A stretch of 64,000 nucleotides of DNA from a virus. A program made the translations under genes and the position numbers. Each line of letters begins with the position of its first letter. Positions within the stretch are counted from its first letter, which is position 1. Of the stretch, positions 15,807-24,276 are shown in pieces. The stretch lies in IMG/VR virus record IMGVR_UViG_3300009702_001278, positions 1-64,000 of that record; one strand, given 5' to 3'. Under the pieces are notes generated by a model. It had not been told where the DNA came from and did not search any database. It saw only the letters and a program-made list of their open reading frames with translations.

Positions 15807-17715
15807 GTATTTCTTTTATAAATATACTTGGTTCACATACCATAGTCCTGTTTCTTTTTTCACCAAAACTATATTTTCTACGATTTAGACAGTAGGATAT
15901 CGTCAACACTGATTTGGCCCGAGTCATCGCTACATACATCAAACGTCTTTCTTCTTTCTCACCTCGTTCGGCTAATGCCATTTGGTGAGGAATAATCTCT
16001 TTCTCAACACCCACGATAAATACTACTGGGAACTGGAGACCTTTAGCTGAATGCATTGTTAGCAGGGTGACTGCATCGTCATCCTCTGAATCAGCCAGAT
16101 CAGAAGTAAGAATTTGCACGGTATGCAAGAAATCTCTGATTGTGGCAGTAGGCTTTTTTTCCTCGTAGTCTGCCACGCTTGCCAGGAACTCATCCAGATT
16201 GTCAATACGTTTGGATGTCTTATACTCTTTGGCGTCTTCGTTCTCTACATACTCGTAGTACCCCGAATTTTTCAGGAGATTAGAGACCACGGAAGATAAT
16301 CCCTCGTGAGAGGCTTGGGCATGCTGTGCTTTCTGGATGACTCCAACAAACTCATTCAGATTCTCTCGCATCTTAGATGTCAACTTGACATCAGGACTCT
16401 GGCAGGCTTCGAGTATGGAGATATTATTATCCTGACAATACCTCTCTATCCGCCCAATAGCTGTGCTGCCTAGGCTTCGTCTGGGACTGCTGATGGCTCT
16501 AGCAAACTGGATCGAGTCACTGGGGTTTGCCACAAACGACAAATACGCTAAAGCGTCCTTAATTTCTCTGCGATCAAAGAACGAAAACCCTCCAACAATC
16601 TTATAAGGGATGTCGTATTTACGCAGTGCGATTTCAGGCTGCTTGCTCAGAGCATTAGTCCTGTAAAGGACAGCAAAATCATTCAATGAATAGCCGTTCT
16701 TCGCTTTCATGCCTTGTATGGCAGCAGCTATATAGTTGGCCTCCGATTCAACATCAAAATGTCTCTTGAATGAAACTGGTTGACCGTCTCCCCGCTCAGA
16801 TACCAGATGTACATCTCTGGCATTGTCGTTATGCCGTATGAGATTTTGAGCAGATTGTAAGATATGTGATGTTGATCGGTAATTACGTGGCAACACGATC
16901 TCTGATACTTTATCAAAGTCGTGGCTTACTCGCTGAATGTTTTCTGGCTTAGCTCCACGCCAAGAGAAGATTGACTGATTGAAGTCGCCTACCACAAACA
17001 GGTTGCCATCACGTTTCTTCTCGGGGTCAACGATGGAATGCACAAGCTCATACTGTATGGTATTGGTATCCTGCATCTCATCCACAAGAACGAACTGGAA
17101 TTTGTTATTGAGTATTCGGGTGGCTTTGGGGTGCCTCTTAAAGAGCAGCCATGTTTTATAGAGAATACCAGTGAAATCAACTGCATTCCATTTGTCTAGC
17201 AATTCAAGGTATTCCTTAATGACGGCGGGGCCTGGATGAGCCAACTCTTGTATGTGGGTATCAAAGTCGGCTATATCTTCTCGAAAGTCATTCGCAACCT
17301 TGCAATAGTGGTTGATCGTTTTCTTGCGATAAGTAGGCTCGTACCCATGCATACGAACTACTTTGTCCATCAATTCCTTCTGGTCTTTCTCGGTATAGAT
17401 GGAGAAGTTTGATTCTATCCCTACACGAGACCCGTATTTGCGTAGTATAGCAATGCAAAGAGCGTGGAACGTACTGACCCATACCTTCTCTGCCACTTGC
17501 CCTGCCTGCTCCGCAATTCTTTCTCTCATTTCGTTTGCGGCTTTGTTTGTAAAGGTTAAGCAGAGGATATTGGATGGATCAACGTCCTTCTTTTGGACTA
17601 AATCCATCACTCTTGCGGTTAGCGTGGAAGTCTTTCCTGAGCCGGGGACCGCTGTCACAACGCAAACCCCCTTAAAGTGGTCTACGGCTTGCTTCTGCTC
17701 TGCATTAAAATTCAT
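15751..17715 (-). CDS. UvrD/PcrA-type SF1A DNA helicase
   Basis: The 654-residue protein has the UvrD motifs: Q-motif FNAEQKQAVDHF, Walker A TAVPGSGKTSTLT, CLTFTNKAANEMRERI (Ia), FVLVDEMQDTNTIQ (II), VVGDFNQSIFSWRGA (III), LPRNYRSTSHI (IV), LLTMHSAKGLQFPVVFI (V) and RLMYVAMTRAK (VI). It unwinds DNA 3' to 5' in repair or replication restart. Its ATG overlaps the stop of the 59-residue gene. The Q in the usual VGDxxQSIYxWRGA is present. It is slightly shorter than bacterial PcrA (about 720 residues). Confidence 0.95.
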   Translation of the reverse strand: MNFNAEQKQAVDHFKGVCVVTAVPGSGKTSTLTARVMDLVQKKDVDPSNILCLTFTNKAANEMRERIAEQAGQVAEKVWVSTFHALCIAILRKYGSRVGIESNFSIYTEKDQKELMDKVVRMHGYEPTYRKKTINHYCKVANDFREDIADFDTHIQELAHPGPAVIKEYLELLDKWNAVDFTGILYKTWLLFKRHPKATRILNNKFQFVLVDEMQDTNTIQYELVHSIVDPEKKRDGNLFVVGDFNQSIFSWRGAKPENIQRVSHDFDKVSEIVLPRNYRSTSHILQSAQNLIRHNDNARDVHLVSERGDGQPVSFKRHFDVESEANYIAAAIQGMKAKNGYSLNDFAVLYRTNALSKQPEIALRKYDIPYKIVGGFSFFDRREIKDALAYLSFVANPSDSIQFARAISSPRRSLGSTAIGRIERYCQDNNISILEACQSPDVKLTSKMRENLNEFVGVIQKAQHAQASHEGLSSVVSNLLKNSGYYEYVENEDAKEYKTSKRIDNLDEFLASVADYEEKKPTATIRDFLHTVQILTSDLADSEDDDAVTLLTMHSAKGLQFPVVFIVGVEKEIIPHQMALAERGEKEERRLMYVAMTRAKSVLTISYCLNRRKYSFGEKRNRTMVCEPSIFIKEILEEMPDVQKSEILNTGCS

Positions 17716-17891
17716 GCGTATGTCACCGTCAAGGTATCGTCAGGAATACACAATTGTTCTAATAATTGTTGTTTCATCTGCTCTAGAAAATCTTTTATTG
17801 GATTATGTAACGGAGTGCAACTGTAGAAGAAATCTGCCCACTGTTGCTCCTCAAGTCGTTGCTCCTCAAGTCTTAAAACATCAATTATCAC
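17712..17891 (-). CDS. 59-residue coupled protein
   Basis: GTG 17891 overlaps the stop of the thioredoxin-like gene (GTGA), and its TGA overlaps the ATG of the helicase gene. The product is Leu/Glu/Gln-rich and helical (VLRLEEQRLEEQQW, then FLEQMKQQLLEQLC), with a direct repeat LRLEEQ/RLEEQ. Four-base overlaps at both ends argue that it is translated. No family is recognised. Confidence 0.55.
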   Translation of the reverse strand: MIIDVLRLEEQRLEEQQWADFFYSCTPLHNPIKDFLEQMKQQLLEQLCIPDDTLTVTYA

Positions 17892-18160
17892 GACATCCCC
17901 TTTTCTATCTCTTTGATCTTATGCTTGATAGCTCGTGGTGACCAGCCTTGTTGTACATACTTGAACTGAAAATGTACTCTACCAGTTTCATCCACCAACT
18001 GAACTATTGGAATATCTATAATGCGCCATTTGTCAAGGTCTTCTTTATTGCCTTCAGCAACATCATAGGTTATATATGGAAACTTCAGTTTATTCAACCG
18101 AGTTAGATAAGCAGCACACCTTGGACAATTCTTTGATTTAATTACACGAGCCTTCAGCAT
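17888..18160 (-). CDS. Glutaredoxin/thioredoxin-like protein
   Basis: Starting at ATG 18160 (a longer frame reaches 18187), the roughly 90-residue product begins MLKARVIKSKNCPRCAAYL with a CPRC redox motif, followed by ITYDVAEGNKEDLDK and IDIPIVQLVDETG containing the cis-proline (IP) of the thioredoxin fold. Phage glutaredoxin-like proteins commonly reduce ribonucleotide reductase, but no such reductase is seen in this window. Confidence 0.7.
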   Translation of the reverse strand: MLKARVIKSKNCPRCAAYLTRLNKLKFPYITYDVAEGNKEDLDKWRIIDIPIVQLVDETGRVHFQFKYVQQGWSPRAIKHKIKEIEKGMS

Positions 18161-18161
18161 A

Positions 18162-18614
18162 TTATATTCCCAACTTTCCACGAACAATAGTTTCTTCCTT
18201 TAGCAACTCAGCACCATCGAGCTTGCCATCAGCAGCCATCCGGCCGAGTTTTCTCTGCACTTGACCCCACTCATCTTTAAGCCCTTCAGAAACTTTCGTA
18301 AGCTCATCACCTATCTGCTTACTAAACAGGGCAGCATACCTAAGTTGATCTTCCCCACTCATTTGTTCCCTCTTTGGATCATCATCTATGCCAAACTTGA
18401 AAGGGGCTTCACGTTTTGACAAGCAATGGGCAAAATAATGCATGTTTTTGTCTCCCAAATCAGATAAACCAAAGGCTTGTGAAATATCATCTTTGGAGAA
18501 GACGATTAGCTTTTTCTCAGAATTATGTATCAGTGCTCCATTGATGACGAGCATTCCGTTATCTTGATCGTACTTTGCATCTAAAATGCGTACATGATAG
18601 TATGTCATTCCCAT
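18162..18614 (-). CDS. Hypothetical protein (150 aa)
   Basis: The N-terminal 55 residues look like beta-strands (YYHVRILDAKYD, KKLIVFSKDDISQAF). The C-terminus is helical and charged (GDELTKVSEGLKDEW ... DGAELLKEETIVRGKLGI). There is no recognised family. It lies 6 bp downstream of the YkgJ-type gene and overlaps the redox-protein gene by 26 bp only if that gene starts at its longer start. Confidence 0.55.
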   Translation of the reverse strand: MGMTYYHVRILDAKYDQDNGMLVINGALIHNSEKKLIVFSKDDISQAFGLSDLGDKNMHYFAHCLSKREAPFKFGIDDDPKREQMSGEDQLRYAALFSKQIGDELTKVSEGLKDEWGQVQRKLGRMAADGKLDGAELLKEETIVRGKLGI

Positions 18615-18619
18615 TCCCG

Positions 18620-20425
18620 TTAAAGTTTAGCCTCCAACATACCAGAAAGCACTTCTGCAAATGATTCAATGTCTTCTCGGCTAGGCTGTGTTAATTTCAC
18701 TTCCGTCAGCTTATTCAAAGCAGCGGGCTCTAACAACTCTAGCACCAGATGGTCGTGAAAAGTACGATACGATCCGCCAGGCACATCATGTAATGCTATG
18801 CAATCTGGGGAGACTCCGACCGTTTCCTCACATTTGCGAGTATGTTCAAACCATTTATCTTCGTCAGCATCCGAAATAGGCTGCGAAGCAGTAACCTTAT
18901 TGCATTGCGCTCGTACTGGGAAATCCTCTCCCTCGCGATCTTTCAATGCCTTGATACGCTTATCCCAACTATCCTGCGGGATAACCCCATACATCCTACA
19001 TGAGAACGGTCGGTCATCATAGACGTGACATCTGCCTTCCCAAAAGATGCAACCCTTCTCAGGGCTGGTGTCAAGGTAGTTGATGATTGCCCTAACCAGC
19101 ATATCACGCTTGGCAGGCTTCTTCCAGGTCTTTTGAATCGTATCCAAAACCTTCAGAAACTCTACATAGTACATGCTGGGGTTGATTGTGCGACAATTAT
19201 GGACTTCTACAGCATGAGTAACAAAGGATTCTTCTCCCAATATCTCTATGTCATAAACATACCCATCAAATGGTTCTATGGTTAATGATTTAACACTCAG
19301 CAAATGACCATGCTTATGAGGCACGCATTTTGTGTGCTGGGAACAAGTTTTATATACGGAATATGCCTTTTTTCTGCTTGGTCTATCATGGCCAGAAACA
19401 GAATATGTCTCTCCAGACAACCAATACAACATCAACAACTGTTCTGACCAATATCGTGATGTTGTTGTACTTGACCTTCTGTTATTGCGAGATATATCTT
19501 GAACTCCATCCCCAGCATAATATCCGTTAATTAAAGACTTTCGCAGAGTGGCGTTATATACAAAAGCACTGAAGATATTCTCATTCACATGTTTATTTTC
19601 GCACCCCCGTCCGAAAAGGGATTCAAACAGTCTGCTTAAAACCACAGAACACATCCGAACAGTTATCGCATTTCCATGATCTGTTTTCTGATTTACGTTC
19701 AGACCTAGCTTATGAGCAAACTTCTTGATTTTATCAACTAAATGGGTTTCTTTGGCATGTAGGTGAAAATTCACTACTCCATACTGACACGAACCTTCGG
19801 CTATAAAAAGCCCAAAAATAAACGCATCACTTGGTTTTATGTCAAAACGATTAGGGATTGGTTTGCCGTTCTTATGCTTAGATGTAAAGCAAAATCCATT
19901 TTCCTCATGCAGCCCATGTACAAAAGATGATACATAAAAGTGACTAGGACTTTGAGTTAATTTAGGGGATTTCGGAAGAATGACATAGTGACCAAATTTA
20001 TTAGATTTCTTGGGAACTAAAGAACTTGATTCAACGAAATCTGGGGATGAAAGTTCTTGTCGGTCCCATCTGGTTATAGATGAGGCATACACTCTATGAT
20101 CGGGAGTTAATCTAATATCTCGCCCATGAGATAACTTTAACAGCAGAATCTCTTGTGCCTCTTTTTTGCCTACTCGCTTAATTTGCCTTAATCCTGATTT
20201 TGTAAAGACTGAATCACCCACAACCAGATCGGAAATTGGAATTGGTCCTCGCACAGTATACACTAATGTATCTGGAGCAAGACAGCACCAGATGGCATCT
20301 TCACCATAGTGCTCTTCACACTGTTCGCAACCTGTAGTTGTGGGCATACGGTCATACAAAACCTTCAATGATATCAAAGGTCTACGTATGTTTGATTCCG
20401 ATGTATCTACACCAAAGGGATTCAT
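18620..20425 (-). CDS. YkgJ-family zinc/iron-chelating protein carrying an intein
   Basis: Removing the intein leaves about 238 residues with CEQCEEHYGEDAIWCC followed by GCIFWEGRCHVYDDRPFSCR. This is the cysteine pattern (CxxC...CC...GRCxxYxxRPxxCR) of the YkgJ/UPF0153 family, thought to bind zinc or iron-sulfur. The intein splits the adjacent CC pair, so the metal site forms only after splicing. ATG 20425 overlaps the stop of the Gp157-like gene. The function of the family is poorly known. Confidence 0.78.
   Translation of the reverse strand: MNPFGVDTSESNIRRPLISLKVLYDRMPTTTGCEQCEEHYGEDAIWCCLAPDTLVYTVRGPIPISDLVVGDSVFTKSGLRQIKRVGKKEAQEILLLKLSHGRDIRLTPDHRVYASSITRWDRQELSSPDFVESSSLVPKKSNKFGHYVILPKSPKLTQSPSHFYVSSFVHGLHEENGFCFTSKHKNGKPIPNRFDIKPSDAFIFGLFIAEGSCQYGVVNFHLHAKETHLVDKIKKFAHKLGLNVNQKTDHGNAITVRMCSVVLSRLFESLFGRGCENKHVNENIFSAFVYNATLRKSLINGYYAGDGVQDISRNNRRSSTTTSRYWSEQLLMLYWLSGETYSVSGHDRPSRKKAYSVYKTCSQHTKCVPHKHGHLLSVKSLTIEPFDGYVYDIEILGEESFVTHAVEVHNCRTINPSMYYVEFLKVLDTIQKTWKKPAKRDMLVRAIINYLDTSPEKGCIFWEGRCHVYDDRPFSCRMYGVIPQDSWDKRIKALKDREGEDFPVRAQCNKVTASQPISDADEDKWFEHTRKCEETVGVSPDCIALHDVPGGSYRTFHDHLVLELLEPAALNKLTEVKLTQPSREDIESFAEVLSGMLEAKL
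19196..20284 (-). mobile_element. Intein with LAGLIDADG endonuclease in the YkgJ-like protein
   Basis: The 363-residue intein begins CLAPDTLVYT (block A), has RDIRLTPDHRVYA (block B, TxxH), LAGLIDADG helices AFIFGLFIAEGSC and SLINGYYAGDGVQ, block F YVYDIEILGEESFVTHA and block G VEVHN followed by Cys. All residues for standard splicing are present (C1, TxxH, HN, C+1), so it should be active. It is inserted between two metal-ligand cysteines. Confidence 0.92.
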
Positions 20426-21057
20426 ACGTCTAGATCATCCAATTCATCTAGGTCTTGCTCCACTGGCTTCGCGGGATAAGTCTTAGCTGTGGGCAAAGAT
20501 TTGTCCGGCGTCTTCACCGTCGAAATTTTGGATAGTTTTGGAGCATCAGAGTCAAAAGTGATACTGATACTCTCAGCACCTTCCACTTTCTTAACTCCAG
20601 GTACATCTTCAGATTCTACCCAATCTTCGATCATCTTCTTGGCAGCACGAGCGTCAACGCTCTGCTTCACTTTGACGATCTTGTTAAAATCGTCCTTGTG
20701 CTCGTCCTTGACATGCTTCAGGAACTTTGACTCATCTTCAATCTTCCAACTGTCCTTGCCTTTCCGTTTGACCACTTTGGCAATAGCCGGGTATTGGAGG
20801 CTTTTCTCATTCGGCGTCAGGGTGAACATCGTGTTTTGGATCAAGCGGCGGAATTGATTAATCTTTGACTCAAGAGCCTTGATCCTCATGTCTGCCGTTT
20901 CGACCCGGTATTTCTTCAACCCTTTCGCATGCTCAAGCTTGGAATTTAATTCCTGCAATTGTATCAAGACTTCTTCAATCTCAAACTCAGATGACAGTAC
21001 TAGATCAGCAGTGATAGGCGTTCCGCCCGTGATTGCATCAAATGCAGATATACTCAT
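20422..21057 (-). CDS. Gp157/Gam-like phage protein
   Basis: The 211-residue protein has an N-terminal coiled coil (about residues 28-80: EVLIQLQELNSKLEHAKG and following), then PAIAKVVKRKGKDSWKIED and VDARAAKKMIEDW ... VPGVKKVEGAESISITF. This is the layout of siphovirus Gp157 and related Mu Gam-like proteins. A Pro/Lys linker and an acidic tail (LDELDDLDV) follow. Family members are linked to phage resistance or DNA-end protection. The assignment rests on pattern, not on strong motifs. Confidence 0.5.
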   Translation of the reverse strand: MSISAFDAITGGTPITADLVLSSEFEIEEVLIQLQELNSKLEHAKGLKKYRVETADMRIKALESKINQFRRLIQNTMFTLTPNEKSLQYPAIAKVVKRKGKDSWKIEDESKFLKHVKDEHKDDFNKIVKVKQSVDARAAKKMIEDWVESEDVPGVKKVEGAESISITFDSDAPKLSKISTVKTPDKSLPTAKTYPAKPVEQDLDELDDLDV

Positions 21058-21074
21058 TTCACATTCCTCTCAGA

Positions 21075-21500
21075 TCATTTAGTGCCAGACCATTCTTTGA
21101 ACCCCTTAACTGAATACAGGATTGCTGTGACTGTCTCAACGTGAGACTTGTCACGTAATTTACCCAGATTTCCCTCATTGAATGAAGGAGAAAAACACAG
21201 GTCTATGCCTTTAGGAGCACAGTATCCGGTGGCAATAGTAAGAGCCTTGACCGCATTATAATTCGCAAATGGACCAACTGCTCTAACCTTGGCATAGCCA
21301 TGCCGCCGCAGAGCCATAAAGACCGCAGATGCTAATTTCTTAACATGCTCTTTCTCTGCTGATTTTCTGTCAGCCTCAGTCGGCCCTCTAAATCGCCCCT
21401 TAGCAACCAAGAATCCAGGGTCATCCGTTCCGTCTCTAAAGCTGTTCTTCACTGTTTCTTCATCATGCTCCAGCATTGGAGCAGGCATTTCAGTATGCAT
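21075..21500 (-). CDS. SpoVS-like (Alba superfamily) protein
   Basis: Residues about 50-135 read HVKKLASAVFMALRRHGYAK, then VRAVGPFANYNAVKALTIAT and GIDLCFSPSF. They follow SpoVS closely (VAGALAGVLREKG ... IQAIGAGALNQAVKAVAIARG ... VDLICIPAF). SpoVS is a small nucleic-acid-binding protein controlling sporulation in Firmicutes, and homologues occur in Thermus/Deinococcus. A 50-residue N-terminal extension is unique. A TCGACA/TATAAT promoter lies upstream. The role in a phage is unknown, possibly transcription control. Confidence 0.7.
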   Translation of the reverse strand: MHTEMPAPMLEHDEETVKNSFRDGTDDPGFLVAKGRFRGPTEADRKSAEKEHVKKLASAVFMALRRHGYAKVRAVGPFANYNAVKALTIATGYCAPKGIDLCFSPSFNEGNLGKLRDKSHVETVTAILYSVKGFKEWSGTK

Positions 21501-21526
21501 AACATTCTCCCGATACAGATAACCTA

Positions 21527-21554
21527 TTATACCGTCTCTACCATTAATTGTCGA
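21527..21554 (-). promoter_or_regulatory. Sigma70-type promoter before the SpoVS-like gene
   Basis: The minus strand reads TCGACA, 16 nt, TATAAT, ending 27 nt upstream of the ATG at 21500. It overlaps the 3' end of the sigma-like gene. The GTATAAT core recurs before several other genes in this window (near 126, 1168, 27897, 36325 and 40816). Confidence 0.5.
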
Positions 21555-22627
21555 AGCTCTTCGCTGCGTACCGACTTTATTCGAGATCGAACCTCCTTCT
21601 TGTCAATATCCAACGTTGATGCAATATCATCTACCGTATAGCCAGTTGCAATAAGTTTTAGTATTTCCTGATCTGTTTCATCTTTGATGAAGTACTCAAT
21701 AATACCGAATGCACTCTCGAACGACATCGGCACATCACCAGATTTGATATCATCATAGTCGATAGACTCGAACGGACTCGATACTCTATGGTCCCGGTCT
21801 ATATGATCCTGCAAAACACCTTTCTGTTCTTTGCCCACGGGCCGGTGTAAATCATAGACTTCTGACTGAATTAAGGTACAAGGATATTTCTCGGTAAATG
21901 TCGGGTAAGTCATCGGAGTGGCATATCGACTATATTCGATTGGCAAAGACCGGATATATTCCTCATCAATCTGTGGCACGATTCGCTTCGTGAACGGGCA
22001 GAGTACACCTTTATTACCGTCATCTAGTTTCCACGGCCAACGAATACGACGCTTGCAATCGGCAAATGCTTTCACATCACCTTCCTTAAGAGCACCAAGT
22101 TTTGCGTTTGTCTTCTCTCCCCAAATAACTGCATAGACTCTAGGTGAACTGGTTACCTCATAGATGTCACCCTTCCAAACCATGAACTTGGGTAGATCAC
22201 TGATGGTTTTGAAATGCTGGAGGTGCTTCTCATCTATGCGACCAACCATCCGGTTACAAACTGGACACTGAACCGCAGGACGACGTTTTATTCGGAAAGC
22301 AGAGGTCTTGATGTTGGATTTCCAGTTCGATAGAATCTTGTAAAAAAGCCCGTTGAACGCACCTAGCGAGCCGTACCCCTTCGACTTTTGCAAACTGGCG
22401 GCAGTCGAGGCTTTGAACGTATTAACGGCCACAGATAACTTGTAATCAAAATCAGATTCAAAGGTCATCCTGTCCATATAGTCGTCCAACTGAGCAAACC
22501 AGTGATCTTTGTAATTATCATAATAAAACTGTATGGGGAGGTAATCTTTGCCGTCACGAGTTTTCTGGTACAATATAACTTGTTCCGTTACTGGTCTCCC
22601 ATTAAGACAATAGTGTAGTTTTGACAT
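21527..22627 (-). CDS. Divergent sigma-factor-like protein with zinc-finger insertion
   Basis: The C-terminus (DQEILKLIATGYTVDDIAST and LDIDKKEVRSRIKSVRSEEL) is a helix-turn-helix of sigma region 4 type. Residues about 65-110 (KLSVAVNTFKAS ... GSLGAFNGLFYKILSNWKSN) resemble a short sigma region 2. Two cysteine pairs, of which CPVCNRMVG is the clearer, suggest a zinc finger between them. The 366 residues could direct host RNA polymerase to phage promoters. A helix-turn-helix regulator of another kind is the alternative. Confidence 0.5.
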   Translation of the reverse strand: MSKLHYCLNGRPVTEQVILYQKTRDGKDYLPIQFYYDNYKDHWFAQLDDYMDRMTFESDFDYKLSVAVNTFKASTAASLQKSKGYGSLGAFNGLFYKILSNWKSNIKTSAFRIKRRPAVQCPVCNRMVGRIDEKHLQHFKTISDLPKFMVWKGDIYEVTSSPRVYAVIWGEKTNAKLGALKEGDVKAFADCKRRIRWPWKLDDGNKGVLCPFTKRIVPQIDEEYIRSLPIEYSRYATPMTYPTFTEKYPCTLIQSEVYDLHRPVGKEQKGVLQDHIDRDHRVSSPFESIDYDDIKSGDVPMSFESAFGIIEYFIKDETDQEILKLIATGYTVDDIASTLDIDKKEVRSRIKSVRSEELRQLMVETV

Positions 22628-22636
22628 ATCCTCCTC

Positions 22637-23515
22637 CTATTTCACGCCATTCCAGCAATGACCTCGGTATTTGCATTCCAAGCATTTCTTATGCCCACGA
22701 GAGTCATAACCTCTAGGTGGTAATACGTGCTGCCCCTGCGAGTTCGTATTGGTGACTTGGTATCTTAGTCTTATAGCTTCTTCTCGCTTGACAGCTATCA
22801 TAGCATCGTCGCGCAGTACCAAAAACTCTTTTACAGCCTGATTGGCTTTGTTCTCGTACACAAACTTGCCAAACTTTAGGCCACTCAAATAGAGGTATAC
22901 TTGCATCTGCGTTTTATGTTCAGTCTTGGGTTTCTCCAATCCCTTAAACTCAAAAGGATTCATCGTCTTGAAGTCGATCAGGAAATACCTTTCGTCGTCA
23001 GGTAATGCAGCGATATCCTTGTATTCGCCCAACTTCTTGTAGGGCCATTTAGTGATGTCAATAATGGCATCAACATGCCCGCCCCACCAAGTTTCATCAT
23101 CTCTGAAACCGACTTCTGCATATTGGAATTTGGTTGATCCGCATTCACATTTCGATGGCTTGGTACATCCGAATTTTGTCTCCGTACCAAACAACTTAGG
23201 TTCTGGATGTGCAGACCAATTAATACAGGTCCATCTACCCAACAAGGCATCAACAGCCGTGCCCATTAAGTAGTCTCGCCATCGATCATGAGTATAATGA
23301 CCATTGTCAAATATTCGTTCTAACTGACTGTTAAGCTTGAGGGCAGACTCGTCTATATTTATAGCCCCCTTGGATTCATAATAGGAGTAAGCCACCTTGC
23401 GATGGCAGTCTTCCCAGCTACTCGCATGAAAATATGAGTAATCACGGTCGTTTGCTTTGGCTCGGTCAAGTAAATGGCTGTTGACTGCCTTTAGAACGTT
23501 GATATTAACTGACAT
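22637..23515 (-). CDS. Cas4/RecB-like PD-(D/E)XK exonuclease with Fe-S cysteines
   Basis: Nuclease motifs are visible: GGHVDAIID (motif with catalytic Asp), YFLIDFKTMN (D-x-K) and HKTQMQVYLYLSG (QxxxY helix). A C-terminal cysteine cluster HKKCLECKYRGHC, with an earlier Cys (CHRKVAY), is the Cas4/AddB-type iron-sulfur set. An additional CTKPSKCECG zinc-like loop lies in the middle. Such phage nucleases process DNA ends in recombination or replication. It overlaps the primase gene by 25 bp. Confidence 0.8.
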   Translation of the reverse strand: MSVNINVLKAVNSHLLDRAKANDRDYSYFHASSWEDCHRKVAYSYYESKGAINIDESALKLNSQLERIFDNGHYTHDRWRDYLMGTAVDALLGRWTCINWSAHPEPKLFGTETKFGCTKPSKCECGSTKFQYAEVGFRDDETWWGGHVDAIIDITKWPYKKLGEYKDIAALPDDERYFLIDFKTMNPFEFKGLEKPKTEHKTQMQVYLYLSGLKFGKFVYENKANQAVKEFLVLRDDAMIAVKREEAIRLRYQVTNTNSQGQHVLPPRGYDSRGHKKCLECKYRGHCWNGVK

Positions 23516-24276
23516 TGTTTGTCTCTCATTTTCATCAGAGCATCACGGATCATCGTTTTGATAACCTGAATACCGTGCGTTTTAATATGTTCATCTGGGT
23601 CCATACCATCTGGGAGAAGTACCGGACTGAATTTATAAGCCAGTCCAGTACCGACCGAGACTCTTTCTAATTCGCCCATAGAATCACACATAGCGTAACC
23701 TTTCGGTATGGCTTTTTGCATAATCTTCTCGGTACCACTCTGCCCTGCCTTATTGGGATCAGAATCCAGAACTACAATAATTTCATCACAATAGCGATGA
23801 ATCATGGCAAGTTGCACATCACTCAAATTAGTACAACATAGGGCTATTACGTTTTTGACTCCGTGATTATGGAATTGCAATGCATCAACCTGCCCTTCAA
23901 CCACAACTACAAAGCGCCAATGGCGCATATAATCCTTCGCCTTGTCAATTCCGTACAGGTAAAAAGATTTTTCATAATGCTCATGCCAATGGTCAGGAAG
24001 CTGCGAGTCTCCGATCCCAATATGCCGGGACATCAAAGTGATTAGGTTACCGCTCGGATCGTATAGAGGAAAAATTATACGCCCCGCAAGTTGATGACGA
24101 ACATCGTGTGGTATGAAACCTAATCCAAACTCTCTGATGACCCTTTCCGATAGGCGGCGCTGCTCCCGTAGATACGACAATCCGGGGCGGCCTTCCTGCA
24201 ACCAAATGCATTTTTGCGATTTGGCTAAAAGCTCCACCCTTTCGGCGTCACTAAATCTGCTCTTAAATTTCACCAT
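23491..24276 (-). CDS. DnaG-type primase, TOPRIM catalytic half
   Basis: The 261-residue protein corresponds to the DnaG catalytic core without the zinc-binding N-terminus: GLSYLREQRRLSERVIREFG, GRIIFPLYDPSGNLITLMSR, then TOPRIM motifs VVVVEGQVDALQFH (EGxxD) and IIVVLDSDPNKAG (DxDxxG). The missing CHC2 zinc domain is encoded 21 kb away (44934-45575). Together they would make RNA primers for the DnaB/DnaE-type replisome. It lies between RecA and the Cas4-like nuclease. Confidence 0.88.
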   Translation of the reverse strand: MVKFKSRFSDAERVELLAKSQKCIWLQEGRPGLSYLREQRRLSERVIREFGLGFIPHDVRHQLAGRIIFPLYDPSGNLITLMSRHIGIGDSQLPDHWHEHYEKSFYLYGIDKAKDYMRHWRFVVVVEGQVDALQFHNHGVKNVIALCCTNLSDVQLAMIHRYCDEIIVVLDSDPNKAGQSGTEKIMQKAIPKGYAMCDSMGELERVSVGTGLAYKFSPVLLPDGMDPDEHIKTHGIQVIKTMIRDALMKMRDKQCQLISTF

